The notes below the pieces were generated by a model. That model worked only from the letters and a program-made list of their open reading frames with translations, was not told where the DNA came from and did no database searches. A stretch of 64,000 bases of DNA from Desulfatibacillum alkenivorans DSM 16219 (GTDB taxonomy: Bacteria; Desulfobacterota; Desulfobacteria; Desulfobacterales; Desulfatibacillaceae), in NCBI RefSeq assembly GCF_900142135.1, contig NZ_FQZU01000008.1, positions 55,001-119,000 of the forward strand. The letters are read 5' to 3'. The position numbers and the translations under genes were made by a program. Below are positions 35,070 through 43,930 of this stretch, one piece after another (within the stretch, counting starts at the first letter, position 1; every line of letters begins with the position of its first letter).

Positions 35070-37094
35070 TTACAATCGCAGCTGAAACTGGCGCGTCGCT
35101 TCATATAGGACATTTCTTTTCTCGAGAAAGGCGTCTTGCAGGTTTCCTCCGACTCTTTTTATTTTAAACAAGTATTTTACTCTACCCCGGAAATCGATTT
35201 TTTTTGTGGCCGTGGGAATAAACACAACGGTTTTTCCAGCCGTCCAGGACGGAAACTCTTCATTTGCCTTGATTGTGAAAGTTATAAACCCATTTTCGCT
35301 CACGTTTATTGTGACATACTCTTCCAGCTTTTCCTTTGAGACGCTCTTATAATCCGCTGGAAAATCGGCGTAGTTTGGAGCGTTAAAAATTTGGTCGACA
35401 TGAATGGGAGGCGTAAGAAAGTTTTCCCCCATATAAATGGCTAACTGATCATTCAGAACCTCAAAGGATTCATTCAGGCATTTTATAAAAGGTTTAATTT
35501 TTTTGTCCTTAACCATTTTAACCGACGTCTGAGTGAGGTGCAGCCAGACTTGAAAAGCGTGTGAAGTCACCCCGGTTCTTTCGTTTGAGGTTTTCTTTTT
35601 AAAATCCGTCATTATACGATGCTGAAGCCCGGCCAGCGAGGCGTCCGTGAAATCAGGAGAGACGCCTGCTTCGGTTTGCATCTGGAGGGCTTGCAAGCGT
35701 TGAAGGCGAATGAAGAAAAACTCCAATATTGTGATCATTTTTTCTGCGTTCTCTAAAGCTTCTAATGTCCTTGGCTTCATCGAAGATTGAATTGAAAAGC
35801 TGTGATCAATAAAACTCTCCAACTCAGCGACCATGACATCCATGGGTTCCTGCGCATCAGAATGAATGAGTTTTTCTCTGTAGACTTCAAATTCTCCGGA
35901 ATAGGACTTTATTTTATGAGCGCCGGTGCCTGCAGAGATCGGAAAAATCAGGAGGAAAGCTGCAAGAACGGAGCCAACAACTATGTCTTTTTTTAAAAAA
36001 CGGCCGTGTTCGCCGCCCTGGGATTTATTAGGCAGCAAAAGCATCACCGTTGCCCCTAATAGACTGAGAATACCCAATAGGCCGAATTTGGTTGAATAGC
36101 CTTTATGTTTTGCCAGGTTGTAGCAGGCCCCAAGAAAATAGGGAACCGGGAGCAAATATATCCAGGAGATGGCAAAGGCTCTTTCGCGTCCAATGAACGA
36201 ATGGAGGAGGAACAAGACGGAAAAGAGAATGACGCCCCTTCTGAAGCGAACCATGCCTTCCAGACGTAATTCCTCCTTATCGTCTACCCCCTCTCCAAAG
36301 GCGGCATTATCCCTTTGGGGTTTGGCAATCTCCGGGGCGATGTCCAAGGCGCCCGCGTCTTCTATTGCCTGGGGCTCCCGTTCTTCAAAGCAATCCGGGC
36401 AGTTTTCCCCCGCATCCAAGACCTTGCCGCACATGGGGCACTTAACGGTTTCGATCACCTCCACCAGAGCGCCGGCGAGCTCAAATCGCTCCCGCAGTTC
36501 CTCAGCCTTTATCCCGTTTAACCGTCCCTGGTGATAATCGTCCCCTCCGGCGAACGGGGCGTTCACTTTAAAAACCTCGGCCTTGAACTCATTGGCCAGG
36601 TGGTTTTTCACAGTCTCCTGGTCAAATCCCGGCTGTATTTTACCTTTAAACACCACTTTATACGTGGCGTACTGGTTCAGCTTTTTGGTGGAAAAAGTCG
36701 GAGCGGGTCCTTTGCCTTTGGGGCGCTTTGGGCTTGCAGCCGCCTTGGCTGGAGTTTCGTCAATCGGGTCCGGCTCCGGGCCGGACTCGAACTCCATTTT
36801 CAGATTCATGCATTTTTCGCACTGGCTGTTCGTCTTCTGGATGTGGCCGCAATCCGGGCACTTGAAGGTCTTTACAACCTGGATCTGCGCCCCCGCCTTG
36901 TCAAAAACCGCTTTGAACTTTCTGGCCTGGTCCAAAGTCAGGTTTTTCCGGATGTACGGGGCGCCTCCATTCATGGAACCCAGGACCTTGGGCGCTTGTT
37001 GCTTGAAAATCGCATTCAGGACCTTTCGGGCGTTTTCCGGATCCTTGCCGCTTACAATTTTACCCCTGAAAATGATGTTATATTGAGGTTCCAT
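35070..37094 (-). CDS. Membrane protein with duplicated domain plus zinc ribbon (paralogue)
   Basis: A 674-residue paralogue of the preceding entry. The first 230 residues are nearly identical to it, including both zinc ribbons, while the C-terminal domain is strongly diverged. The ATG at 37094 matches the start of the paralogue; the 20 bases before both starts are also alike (GAGAAnATATATC then CATG-proximal bases), showing that the duplication included the leader. About 135 bases separate the two genes. The pattern of a conserved cytoplasmic half and divergent C-terminal half suggests different external ligands feeding a common internal pathway; this is inference. Confidence 0.75.
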   Translation of the reverse strand: MEPQYNIIFRGKIVSGKDPENARKVLNAIFKQQAPKVLGSMNGGAPYIRKNLTLDQARKFKAVFDKAGAQIQVVKTFKCPDCGHIQKTNSQCEKCMNLKMEFESGPEPDPIDETPAKAAASPKRPKGKGPAPTFSTKKLNQYATYKVVFKGKIQPGFDQETVKNHLANEFKAEVFKVNAPFAGGDDYHQGRLNGIKAEELRERFELAGALVEVIETVKCPMCGKVLDAGENCPDCFEEREPQAIEDAGALDIAPEIAKPQRDNAAFGEGVDDKEELRLEGMVRFRRGVILFSVLFLLHSFIGRERAFAISWIYLLPVPYFLGACYNLAKHKGYSTKFGLLGILSLLGATVMLLLPNKSQGGEHGRFLKKDIVVGSVLAAFLLIFPISAGTGAHKIKSYSGEFEVYREKLIHSDAQEPMDVMVAELESFIDHSFSIQSSMKPRTLEALENAEKMITILEFFFIRLQRLQALQMQTEAGVSPDFTDASLAGLQHRIMTDFKKKTSNERTGVTSHAFQVWLHLTQTSVKMVKDKKIKPFIKCLNESFEVLNDQLAIYMGENFLTPPIHVDQIFNAPNYADFPADYKSVSKEKLEEYVTINVSENGFITFTIKANEEFPSWTAGKTVVFIPTATKKIDFRGRVKYLFKIKRVGGNLQDAFLEKRNVLYEATRQFQLRL

Positions 37095-37416
37095 GGATGA
37101 TATATCTTCTCCGGGCTTATACGGGCTTTCGTCCATATAAATGTTTTATAACCTGTAATAACAATGCGTTGTACTTGCGCCTTGAGCAGTCCTTTGCGTG
37201 GAATAACCTTGTCCTTAGCAGGATTATTGAGGAAAATCAATTCTGAATCCTGGTATAATACTCAGATTCTATCCCCCTGCTCGCCGGTATTATTCAGGAC
37301 TTTTTACTTGAGGTAAGGAAAAACACGTGCTAATGCCAAGGCATTGCCACTCAATAGCGCGGTTGGTCCCGTCAGAGATCTTCCCCGTTCGAAATCAACA
37401 ATCCGGAATCTCATCT
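37095..37416. other. Divergent promoter region
   Basis: About 320 bases between the zinc-ribbon membrane gene (minus) and the first ankyrin gene (plus). The only clear element is the extended -10 listed separately at 37251-37259. A short in-frame upstream extension of the ankyrin gene to 37327 has no ribosome-binding site and would bury the signal peptide. Confidence 0.5.
37251..37259 (+). promoter_or_regulatory. Extended -10 promoter for the ankyrin genes
   Basis: TGGTATAAT, a perfect -10 with the TGn extension. The nearest -35-like hexamer, TTGAGG at 37227-37232, is 21 bases away, too far for normal use, so the extended -10 probably does the work. Confidence 0.5.
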
Positions 37417-38964
37417 ATGGATGGAATAGTGAAAATCTTTAAATGGTTAATGTTGATCGCGGTGTGCGGCGGCCTAACGGCTCCCATGCTATGGGCCGAC
37501 GTTATTATATTTAAAAGCGGCAAAGAAATTACGGTTAAAAAGGTGTGGGAGGACGAGGACGCTTACAACTGCTACCGATTTGGCAAGTTGGTGAAGTATC
37601 CTAAGGTTACCATAAAGAGCGTAGAGAAAACGGACCAGAAAACCTCGCTTCCCGCATTTGCAGAGCCAGTAACCAATGTTCCCAAGTGGAAATGTCTGGC
37701 CAACGAGCCGTTCAAATATCCTGAGCCCTTTAAGGTGAGAACCAATTACACCAAGCCTGGAGTCGACAGAACCTACAAAAGCCGGGCCTTTGAGCTTGCA
37801 GGGTGGGGCTATTTGGATGAATTGCAGGAGATGATAGAGGAAAACCCCGAAATTGTTTTTCAGACCGATAGAAACGGAAAAAATCTGCTGATGTCCAGCG
37901 TTCGAGACGCGAAACAGATTCAATACTTTCTTGATAAAGGTTTGGATATAAATGCAGGCAACGATTATGGAATGACGGCCATAATGTTCGCCGTGCAGCG
38001 AAAAAACAGTCATGATGCAATTTCTCTTCTGGCGCGCAAGGGCGCGGATCTGGAACTGGTGAACGATCCCGCCAGATCGATATACAATGCCGATAAGGAA
38101 GGCACGGCGTTTATGCTTGCCGTGGCGGAAGAAAAGTACGACAACGCCGCGCTTCTTATAAAATGCGGGACCAACATCAACGCCTATAACAGCCACGGAG
38201 ATACTGCGCTTCATATTGCCCTGCGCGGCCAGGTTCCGAAATCGGAAAAAAAAGCCGCGTTTTTACTGAAATACGCCTCTTCTTTGAACTCTCAAAATAA
38301 ATGGGGCCATACTCCCGTAGAAAGCGCCGTGGAATTCGGCCGTCGAAAACAAGTCGGGAAGATTTTGGAAAAAGCCGGAGTCCCCATGCCTTCCGTCCCC
38401 GTGATGTTCGGAGACGTCAGGACCGCCATACGCGTTACCGCGCGAGAGCAATTTCAAAGAAGACCCAAAACATCATCCTTTCCGCGCTTGGCTTTTGCTC
38501 ATGGCAATATCGGGATGGGCTCCTATGATGTAAACGCCATAGACATTTTACTGAGGCAAAATCCGGACCTTGCCAAACAAAAAGACAGATTCGGCCGCAC
38601 CTTATTGCACTGGGCGGGAGAATATTGCAACGTGGACGCCTTTGCCTATTTAATGGATTACGGAATTCCCGTTAACGTGCAGGACAGCGAAGGGAATACG
38701 GCGCTCCATTTGTGGGCGGAACATAACGACGCTGTTAAGGCGCTCCTGGCAAAAGGGGCCGACGCCGCAATTAAAAATAATATGGGCCGGATTCCACTGC
38801 ATTTCGTCGGCCTCCAATACACCCATTCTTCAGACATTAACGCCTTAATTAAAATGCATATAATGGCGGGAGGCAGCCTGAATGCCAGGGATATTAACGG
38901 GGAGACTCCCGCGCAAGTTTCAGAAAATAGAACATTCCGGGAAATTGCCGCCTCTTTTCAATAG
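37417..38964 (+). CDS. Secreted ankyrin-repeat protein
   Basis: A 515-residue protein with a signal peptide (FKWLMLIAVCGGLTAPMLWA), then a small strand-rich domain (DVIIFKSGKEITVKKVWEDED, ending CYRFGKLVKYPK) and ankyrin repeats through the rest, in two blocks (for example NGKNLLMSSV, YGMTAIMFAVQRKN, HGDTALHIALRG, FGRTLLHWAGEYCN, EGNTALHLWAEHN). It is probably periplasmic and mediates protein binding. Its paralogue follows 22 bases later. Partner unknown. Confidence 0.82.
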   Translation: MDGIVKIFKWLMLIAVCGGLTAPMLWADVIIFKSGKEITVKKVWEDEDAYNCYRFGKLVKYPKVTIKSVEKTDQKTSLPAFAEPVTNVPKWKCLANEPFKYPEPFKVRTNYTKPGVDRTYKSRAFELAGWGYLDELQEMIEENPEIVFQTDRNGKNLLMSSVRDAKQIQYFLDKGLDINAGNDYGMTAIMFAVQRKNSHDAISLLARKGADLELVNDPARSIYNADKEGTAFMLAVAEEKYDNAALLIKCGTNINAYNSHGDTALHIALRGQVPKSEKKAAFLLKYASSLNSQNKWGHTPVESAVEFGRRKQVGKILEKAGVPMPSVPVMFGDVRTAIRVTAREQFQRRPKTSSFPRLAFAHGNIGMGSYDVNAIDILLRQNPDLAKQKDRFGRTLLHWAGEYCNVDAFAYLMDYGIPVNVQDSEGNTALHLWAEHNDAVKALLAKGADAAIKNNMGRIPLHFVGLQYTHSSDINALIKMHIMAGGSLNARDINGETPAQVSENRTFREIAASFQ

Positions 38965-38986
38965 AGGGTGGAAGGAGATATTATTC

Positions 38987-40717
38987 ATGAAGCGCCTCGG
39001 AACCCTATATATTGTTTTCATACTTCTTATTGCGTGTCTGCCAGCCTCCGCTCAGGCTGATACGGTTGTTTTTAAAAACGGCAAGCGCATTGACGTGGAG
39101 CAAGCCTGGGAAGAAGGTGCGTTCATTAAGTGCATTCGTTTTGGAGGCGAGATTTCCTATCCTAAATCCAAAGTGGAACGCATCGTAACCTCCCGGGGCG
39201 CCGCGCCCGCCAGTGCGGCGGGTTCTTCCCGTGCAAACGCAAATTCCGCGCCTTCGGCAACAGCCGGCAATCCATCTTCCCAATATCGCAGGCAAAAGCC
39301 TCAAACCGCCCCAGCCCCGGAAAAAATTTTGCCGGTTAATCTCCAGGGCGGCGGAGCCGAAACAGCGGGGGGAGCGCAAGATGACAGCTTCCTCACCAGG
39401 GAGGAAAAGCTGGATCTGGCAGTCCAAAAAATGCTTGAAGAAAAAAGAGATATTGCATGCAAGCAAAAAAAAACCTTTCGATTACTCGATGCTTTTATCA
39501 GGCGCACCCCCTCGGATGCTATTCGTACACGGGTTGAAAAATTTGAATCCGGAATTTTTAAGGCCGCCTGTGACGGGGACCTGGAACAGGTAAAGAGCAT
39601 GTATCAGGCGGACTCCAACGTCATCCGCCAAGTAAATTCCTTTGGCGAGACGCCGTTGCATATTGCTGCAACCATGTGCCATCTGGATGTGGCGAAGTTT
39701 TTGGTCGAAAAGGGGGCCGACGTCAACCAAGGCTCCGATTGGGGATATACTCCAATTATGGGCCCAGCGGTTATGCCCTATCACGTGAAAAAAGCCAGGA
39801 ATAGAAAAAACCCCGTGTTTCAAGGGGATTGGAAGAGCATGATCGATTACCTGCTTTCCAAGGGGGCGGATATAAACGCGGTCAAGCATGAAGGCGATCC
39901 ATGCGTTCCGAAATGCTACGTTTCAAGGCACTCCATTCTGCATAGAACCGAGAATGGAACGCCCCTGATGATGACTTATGATCATGAGACAGAGGATTTT
40001 CTGGTTGCAAGAGGGGCTGATTTACATGTTCAAAATCGGGACGGAAACACCAAGTTTCACTTCGTGTGCACTTCCGGCATAGTGCGCAATCCAAAAGAAT
40101 ACGCAGCGCGGCTTGAATATTGGTTCGAGCAGGGCGTAGATCCGAACATAACCAATAGATGGGGTGAAACCCCTTATGTGTGGGCTGCTCGGCATAAGGC
40201 GCGGGTTTATTTGGAAAGCGCCTTTCAAGAGATGGGGCGCCCTGTGCCTTACGTCCCCACCAATTTTGAAGAAGTTTTGGATGCCATATATGATAGCTGC
40301 AGTGACTCCGCAATCAAGCGTCATACCAAAAGAACGGGAAGTTTGATAAAAATCAAGGAGTTGTTGGATAGATGCCCCCAGGCGGCGCTTGATACGGACA
40401 ATAATTATTCCACATTGCTGCATCATGCCGCATGGAATAAGCACCCGGGCGCTGCGGAATACCTTCTCATGAAAGGCGCTGACCCCAATGCTCAAAACGC
40501 CTGGGGCGAATCTCCGTTGTTTGGAGCCAAAACCGGAGAAATAGCCCAAATACTATTGGACTTCGGTGCGGATCCCAACCTGAAAGACTGTACGGGAAAA
40601 ACTGCGCTTCAGGAAAACGGGTCCATTGTCATGGAAATTGAAACCTGGCGAAAAGGGCTTCCCGCTCTGGAAGCCAGGCTGGCCCAAAAGGCCAAAGAAC
40701 GTGGACCTGCTGAGTAG
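38987..40717 (+). CDS. Secreted ankyrin-repeat protein (paralogue)
   Basis: A 576-residue protein with a signal peptide (LYIVFILLIACLPASAQA), the same N-terminal domain as its neighbour (DTVVFKNGKRIDVEQAWEEG, then CIRFGGEISYPKS), a low-complexity Ala/Ser/Asn/Pro linker of about 50 residues, and ankyrin repeats (FGETPLHIAATMCHLDVAKFL, NYSTLLHHAAWNKHPGAAEYL, TGKTALQENG). The ATG at 38987 has GGAAGGAG upstream; an in-frame ATG at 38882 lies within the preceding gene and lacks one. It forms an operon with the first ankyrin gene. Confidence 0.85.
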   Translation: MKRLGTLYIVFILLIACLPASAQADTVVFKNGKRIDVEQAWEEGAFIKCIRFGGEISYPKSKVERIVTSRGAAPASAAGSSRANANSAPSATAGNPSSQYRRQKPQTAPAPEKILPVNLQGGGAETAGGAQDDSFLTREEKLDLAVQKMLEEKRDIACKQKKTFRLLDAFIRRTPSDAIRTRVEKFESGIFKAACDGDLEQVKSMYQADSNVIRQVNSFGETPLHIAATMCHLDVAKFLVEKGADVNQGSDWGYTPIMGPAVMPYHVKKARNRKNPVFQGDWKSMIDYLLSKGADINAVKHEGDPCVPKCYVSRHSILHRTENGTPLMMTYDHETEDFLVARGADLHVQNRDGNTKFHFVCTSGIVRNPKEYAARLEYWFEQGVDPNITNRWGETPYVWAARHKARVYLESAFQEMGRPVPYVPTNFEEVLDAIYDSCSDSAIKRHTKRTGSLIKIKELLDRCPQAALDTDNNYSTLLHHAAWNKHPGAAEYLLMKGADPNAQNAWGESPLFGAKTGEIAQILLDFGADPNLKDCTGKTALQENGSIVMEIETWRKGLPALEARLAQKAKERGPAE

Positions 40718-40782
40718 CGCAACGAGGTTTTGGCCTTGAGCGCGAGTCGCCGTAAAGCCCTTCCATTTTTATTGTCTTGAAC

Positions 40783-40832
40783 CGCCCAAAGACATCCTCA
40801 TAGCCCAGGAAGCCTTTGGGCGTTTTGTTTTC
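40783..40832 (+). terminator. Intrinsic terminator after the ankyrin operon
   Basis: CGCCCAAAG pairs with CTTTGGGCG across a 22-base loop that may itself fold, followed by TTTTGTTTT. Confidence 0.75.
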
Positions 40833-40990
40833 CTCAAGCGGTCAGAAAAAAAGTCGTCTCCCCCGTTTTTTTTTGCTATAACAGCGTATGAAATACACAC
40901 TTGTCTAAAAACCGACGAATCTGCAATATTATTTTGTTCAGTCATTTTCCAGACGCGACCTTTTTTTAAAACGACCTAAAGGAGTTAATA

Positions 40991-42697
40991 ATGCTGCTTC
41001 TCAATCCCAAAAATTACCAGGACCGGAACTATCCCGACGAACGGTCCAAGGAAATCATGCTCAAGACCATCGAATTTTTCGAGAACAAGGGCTTGGCAAA
41101 AATGAAGGAAGACTATTACGCCGCCGAGTTTACGGACGACTTCACCGAGTTCATTAAAAAGGAAGGGATTTTTGAAACCCTTTTCCTGCCCAAGGGATAC
41201 GGCAGCGAAGACCAATACTACAGCACCTATCGCATGTACGAATTTTCCGAAATCACGGGTTTTTACGGCATGCCATACTGGTACACCTACCATGTTTCCA
41301 CCCTGGGCCTGGACCCGGTGTTCCTGGGCGACAATGAGGAGCTGAAGCACCGCGCCGTGGAAACCCTGCGCCAGAACCCCTTGTGCGCCTTCGGCCTGTC
41401 CGAAAAGGAGCACGGCGCCGACATTTATTCCTCCGAGATGAAGCTCTATCCCCAGGAAGACGGAACCTACCTGGCCCGGGGCAGCAAATATTACATCGGC
41501 AACGGCAACAAGGCTTCCACGATCACGGTTTTCGGCAAGATCGCCGACACCGATGAGTACGTGTTCTTTGTGGCGGATTCCCAGCACGAGAAATTCGAGC
41601 TGGTCAAGAATGTCATTCACGCCCAGAACTACGTGTCCGAGTTCATCCTCCACGACTATCCTGTGACGGACGCCGACATCACCACTCGCGGCCCCAAAGC
41701 CTGGGACGACATGCTGAACACCATCAACATCTGCAAGTTCAACATCGGCTCCGGCGCCACGGGCATTGTCACCCATTCCTTTTATGAAGCCCTGAATCAC
41801 GCAGCCCACCGCAACGTGTACGGCAAGTTCGTGACGGACTTCCCCCATGTAAAGCGTCTTTTTCTGGATTCCTATTGCCGCCTGGCCGGCATGAAGCTCT
41901 TCGGCCTGCGCGCCACGGATTACATGCGCGCCGCCTCCAAGGAAGACAAACGCTACATGCTGTACAACCCCATCATGAAGATGAAGGTGGCCATCCAGGG
42001 TGAAGAAGTCCACGAAATGCTCTGGGACATCATCGCCGCCAAGGGCTTTGAAAAGGACAACTACTTCTCCCAGGCCGTGGTGGACCTCCGGGGCTTCCCC
42101 AAGCTGGAAGGCACCCGCCACGTGAACATGGCGCTCATCGCCAAGCTGCTGCCCAATTACTTCTTCAATCCCAAAGAATACCCGGAAGTCGGCCGCATCA
42201 CGGACGCCCGCAATGACGACCACATGTTCGACCAGGGCCCCACCCGCGGCTACGGAAAAATCCAGTTCCACGACTACAACATCGCATACAACAGCGTGGA
42301 CCTGCCCAACGTGAACATCTTCAAAAAGCAGATCAAGGCTTTTGTGGAATGGCTCATGCTCTCGGGCATGGACCTGGGCAAGCAAATGCTCAACGATTTT
42401 GACTTCCTGCTGGCTGTCGGAGAAATCTTCACCATCGTGGCTTACGGGCAGCTCATCATCGAAAGCGCCAAGATTGAAAACCTGGACGACGACCTGCTGG
42501 ACGAAATTTTTGACGTGTTCGTGCGGGATTTCTCCAGGTACGCCCTGGCCGTCAACGGCAAGCCCACGGCCACGCCCGAGCAAAAGGAAGCCATCCTCAA
42601 GTGCATCCAAAGCCCGGTGGTGGATGACGACAAGTTCAACCGCGTCCTGGAAAAACACGTGTATTCCCTCATCGACGCATACACCATGAATCCCTGA
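40991..42697 (+). CDS. Acyl-CoA dehydrogenase
   Basis: A 568-residue flavoprotein-like protein of the acyl-CoA dehydrogenase superfamily, longer than the usual 380-400 residues. The FAD-contacting segment CAFGLSEKEHGADIYSSEM, the strand YLARGSKYYIGNGNKAS and the middle-domain to helical-domain transition (FNIGSGATGIVTHSFYEALNHAAHR) fit. The C-terminal 150 residues form an extra helical region. The catalytic glutamate cannot be assigned with confidence by eye. AAAGGAG lies 6 bases before the ATG. It stands alone between terminators, and probably acts in fatty acid or related acyl-CoA oxidation; the natural substrate is unknown. Confidence 0.85.
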   Translation: MLLLNPKNYQDRNYPDERSKEIMLKTIEFFENKGLAKMKEDYYAAEFTDDFTEFIKKEGIFETLFLPKGYGSEDQYYSTYRMYEFSEITGFYGMPYWYTYHVSTLGLDPVFLGDNEELKHRAVETLRQNPLCAFGLSEKEHGADIYSSEMKLYPQEDGTYLARGSKYYIGNGNKASTITVFGKIADTDEYVFFVADSQHEKFELVKNVIHAQNYVSEFILHDYPVTDADITTRGPKAWDDMLNTINICKFNIGSGATGIVTHSFYEALNHAAHRNVYGKFVTDFPHVKRLFLDSYCRLAGMKLFGLRATDYMRAASKEDKRYMLYNPIMKMKVAIQGEEVHEMLWDIIAAKGFEKDNYFSQAVVDLRGFPKLEGTRHVNMALIAKLLPNYFFNPKEYPEVGRITDARNDDHMFDQGPTRGYGKIQFHDYNIAYNSVDLPNVNIFKKQIKAFVEWLMLSGMDLGKQMLNDFDFLLAVGEIFTIVAYGQLIIESAKIENLDDDLLDEIFDVFVRDFSRYALAVNGKPTATPEQKEAILKCIQSPVVDDDKFNRVLEKHVYSLIDAYTMNP

Positions 42698-42769
42698 TTC
42701 GTGCTTGCAACGGAAATCCAAAAGGCGGGGGCTTCGGCCCTCGCCTTGTTCGTTTAAAGGCGAGAACCT

Positions 42770-43930
42770 ATGCGAAAAGAGCCCGTGGCCGTCACCGTGC
42801 CCGAACTCCAGGAAATCCTGGAACGCTATCTTGCGGCCGACGCCGCCGTCAATTACGCAGTGAAAATCGTAGGGCATCCGGGAATCGGCAAGTCAGACCT
42901 CGTCCGCCAGACCGCGGCCAAAATGAATTTTCTGTTCATAGACACCCGGCTGGCCTTCAAGGAAAATATCGACCTGGGCGGATACCCCGTGCCTGACCAC
43001 GAGTCCCGCCGTATGCTGTATTACCGCCCGGGGTTCATCCCGCCGCCGGAAGTCCCCGAGGGCAAGGACGGCGTCCTGTGGTTTTTGGATGAAGCCAACC
43101 GCGCCCATCCCACGGTCATCCAGACGCTGTTTCAGATTATCACGGAAAAAGTCTGCGGAGAGCACGCCCTGCCGGATAAAACCTTTGTGGTCCTGGCCGG
43201 AAACCTGGGCGAGGAGGACAACACGGCGCTTACGGAGTTTGACGATTCGGCCCTGGACGGCAGGCTGGCCGTCTTCCATCTGCGGCCCGACGCCCCCAAC
43301 TGGCTCAATTGGGCGGAAAAGGAGGGCGTTCATCCGTCCATTATACGCTACATAGGCGGGTTCCCTGACAAACTCTGGGACGAGGAAAACATCCACCCCA
43401 ATCCCCGGGGGTGGCATCAGGTCTCCCAGGCCTTGCGTCTTTCCTACGGCCTGAAAACCGGGGAGGACCTGGCCCGGCTTCTGGAAACCGGCGTTAACGC
43501 CCCCCTGGAAAAGATGATCGTCGCCCTGGTGGGCCAGACCGCCGCCAGCGATTTTGTTTTGCAGATAACCTCCCCAAGGGAACTGACGACCCAGGAAATC
43601 CTTGACGGCGACCAGGCAAAGCTGGACCTGCTGGCGCAAAACCGCATCAGCCAGGAAGACGCCCTGTGGGCATTGTCCGGCGCGCTCACCGCTTTGCGGG
43701 AGCAAAACATGGAGGGCGGGGCCGAGCCCTCCCGGGCCTTGCTGCAAAGCCTGGCCAACACGCTCCAATTTCTGGCCCTGGTGCGGGCGGACATGCGGTT
43801 GTCGTTTTTCTACCTGCTTATTAAAAAATGCGCCCTGTTCACCCAGATTCCCAGCGCCCTGAAAATGCTGGATTCCCAAACCGCCGAGGCTCTTTCGGAA
43901 AAAATTCGGGATATGCTGGAGGCCCCATGA
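42770..43930 (+). CDS. MoxR-type AAA+ ATPase
   Basis: A 386-residue AAA+ protein with Walker A GHPGIGKSDLVRQ near residue 36, Walker B LWFLDEANRAHP, and the sensor 1 region VVLAGNLGEED. It is of the MoxR group that works with VWA-domain proteins in metal-cofactor insertion or protein-complex remodelling. Its TGA stop overlaps the ATG of the VWA gene (ATGA), so the pair is translationally coupled. First gene of a three-gene unit. Confidence 0.88.
   Translation: MRKEPVAVTVPELQEILERYLAADAAVNYAVKIVGHPGIGKSDLVRQTAAKMNFLFIDTRLAFKENIDLGGYPVPDHESRRMLYYRPGFIPPPEVPEGKDGVLWFLDEANRAHPTVIQTLFQIITEKVCGEHALPDKTFVVLAGNLGEEDNTALTEFDDSALDGRLAVFHLRPDAPNWLNWAEKEGVHPSIIRYIGGFPDKLWDEENIHPNPRGWHQVSQALRLSYGLKTGEDLARLLETGVNAPLEKMIVALVGQTAASDFVLQITSPRELTTQEILDGDQAKLDLLAQNRISQEDALWALSGALTALREQNMEGGAEPSRALLQSLANTLQFLALVRADMRLSFFYLLIKKCALFTQIPSALKMLDSQTAEALSEKIRDMLEAP

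Noticed and set aside
40985-42877. 630-codon minus-strand open frame across the acyl-CoA dehydrogenase
   Set aside because: Antisense shadow with His/Val/Gly-rich composition typical of a reversed GC-rich gene.
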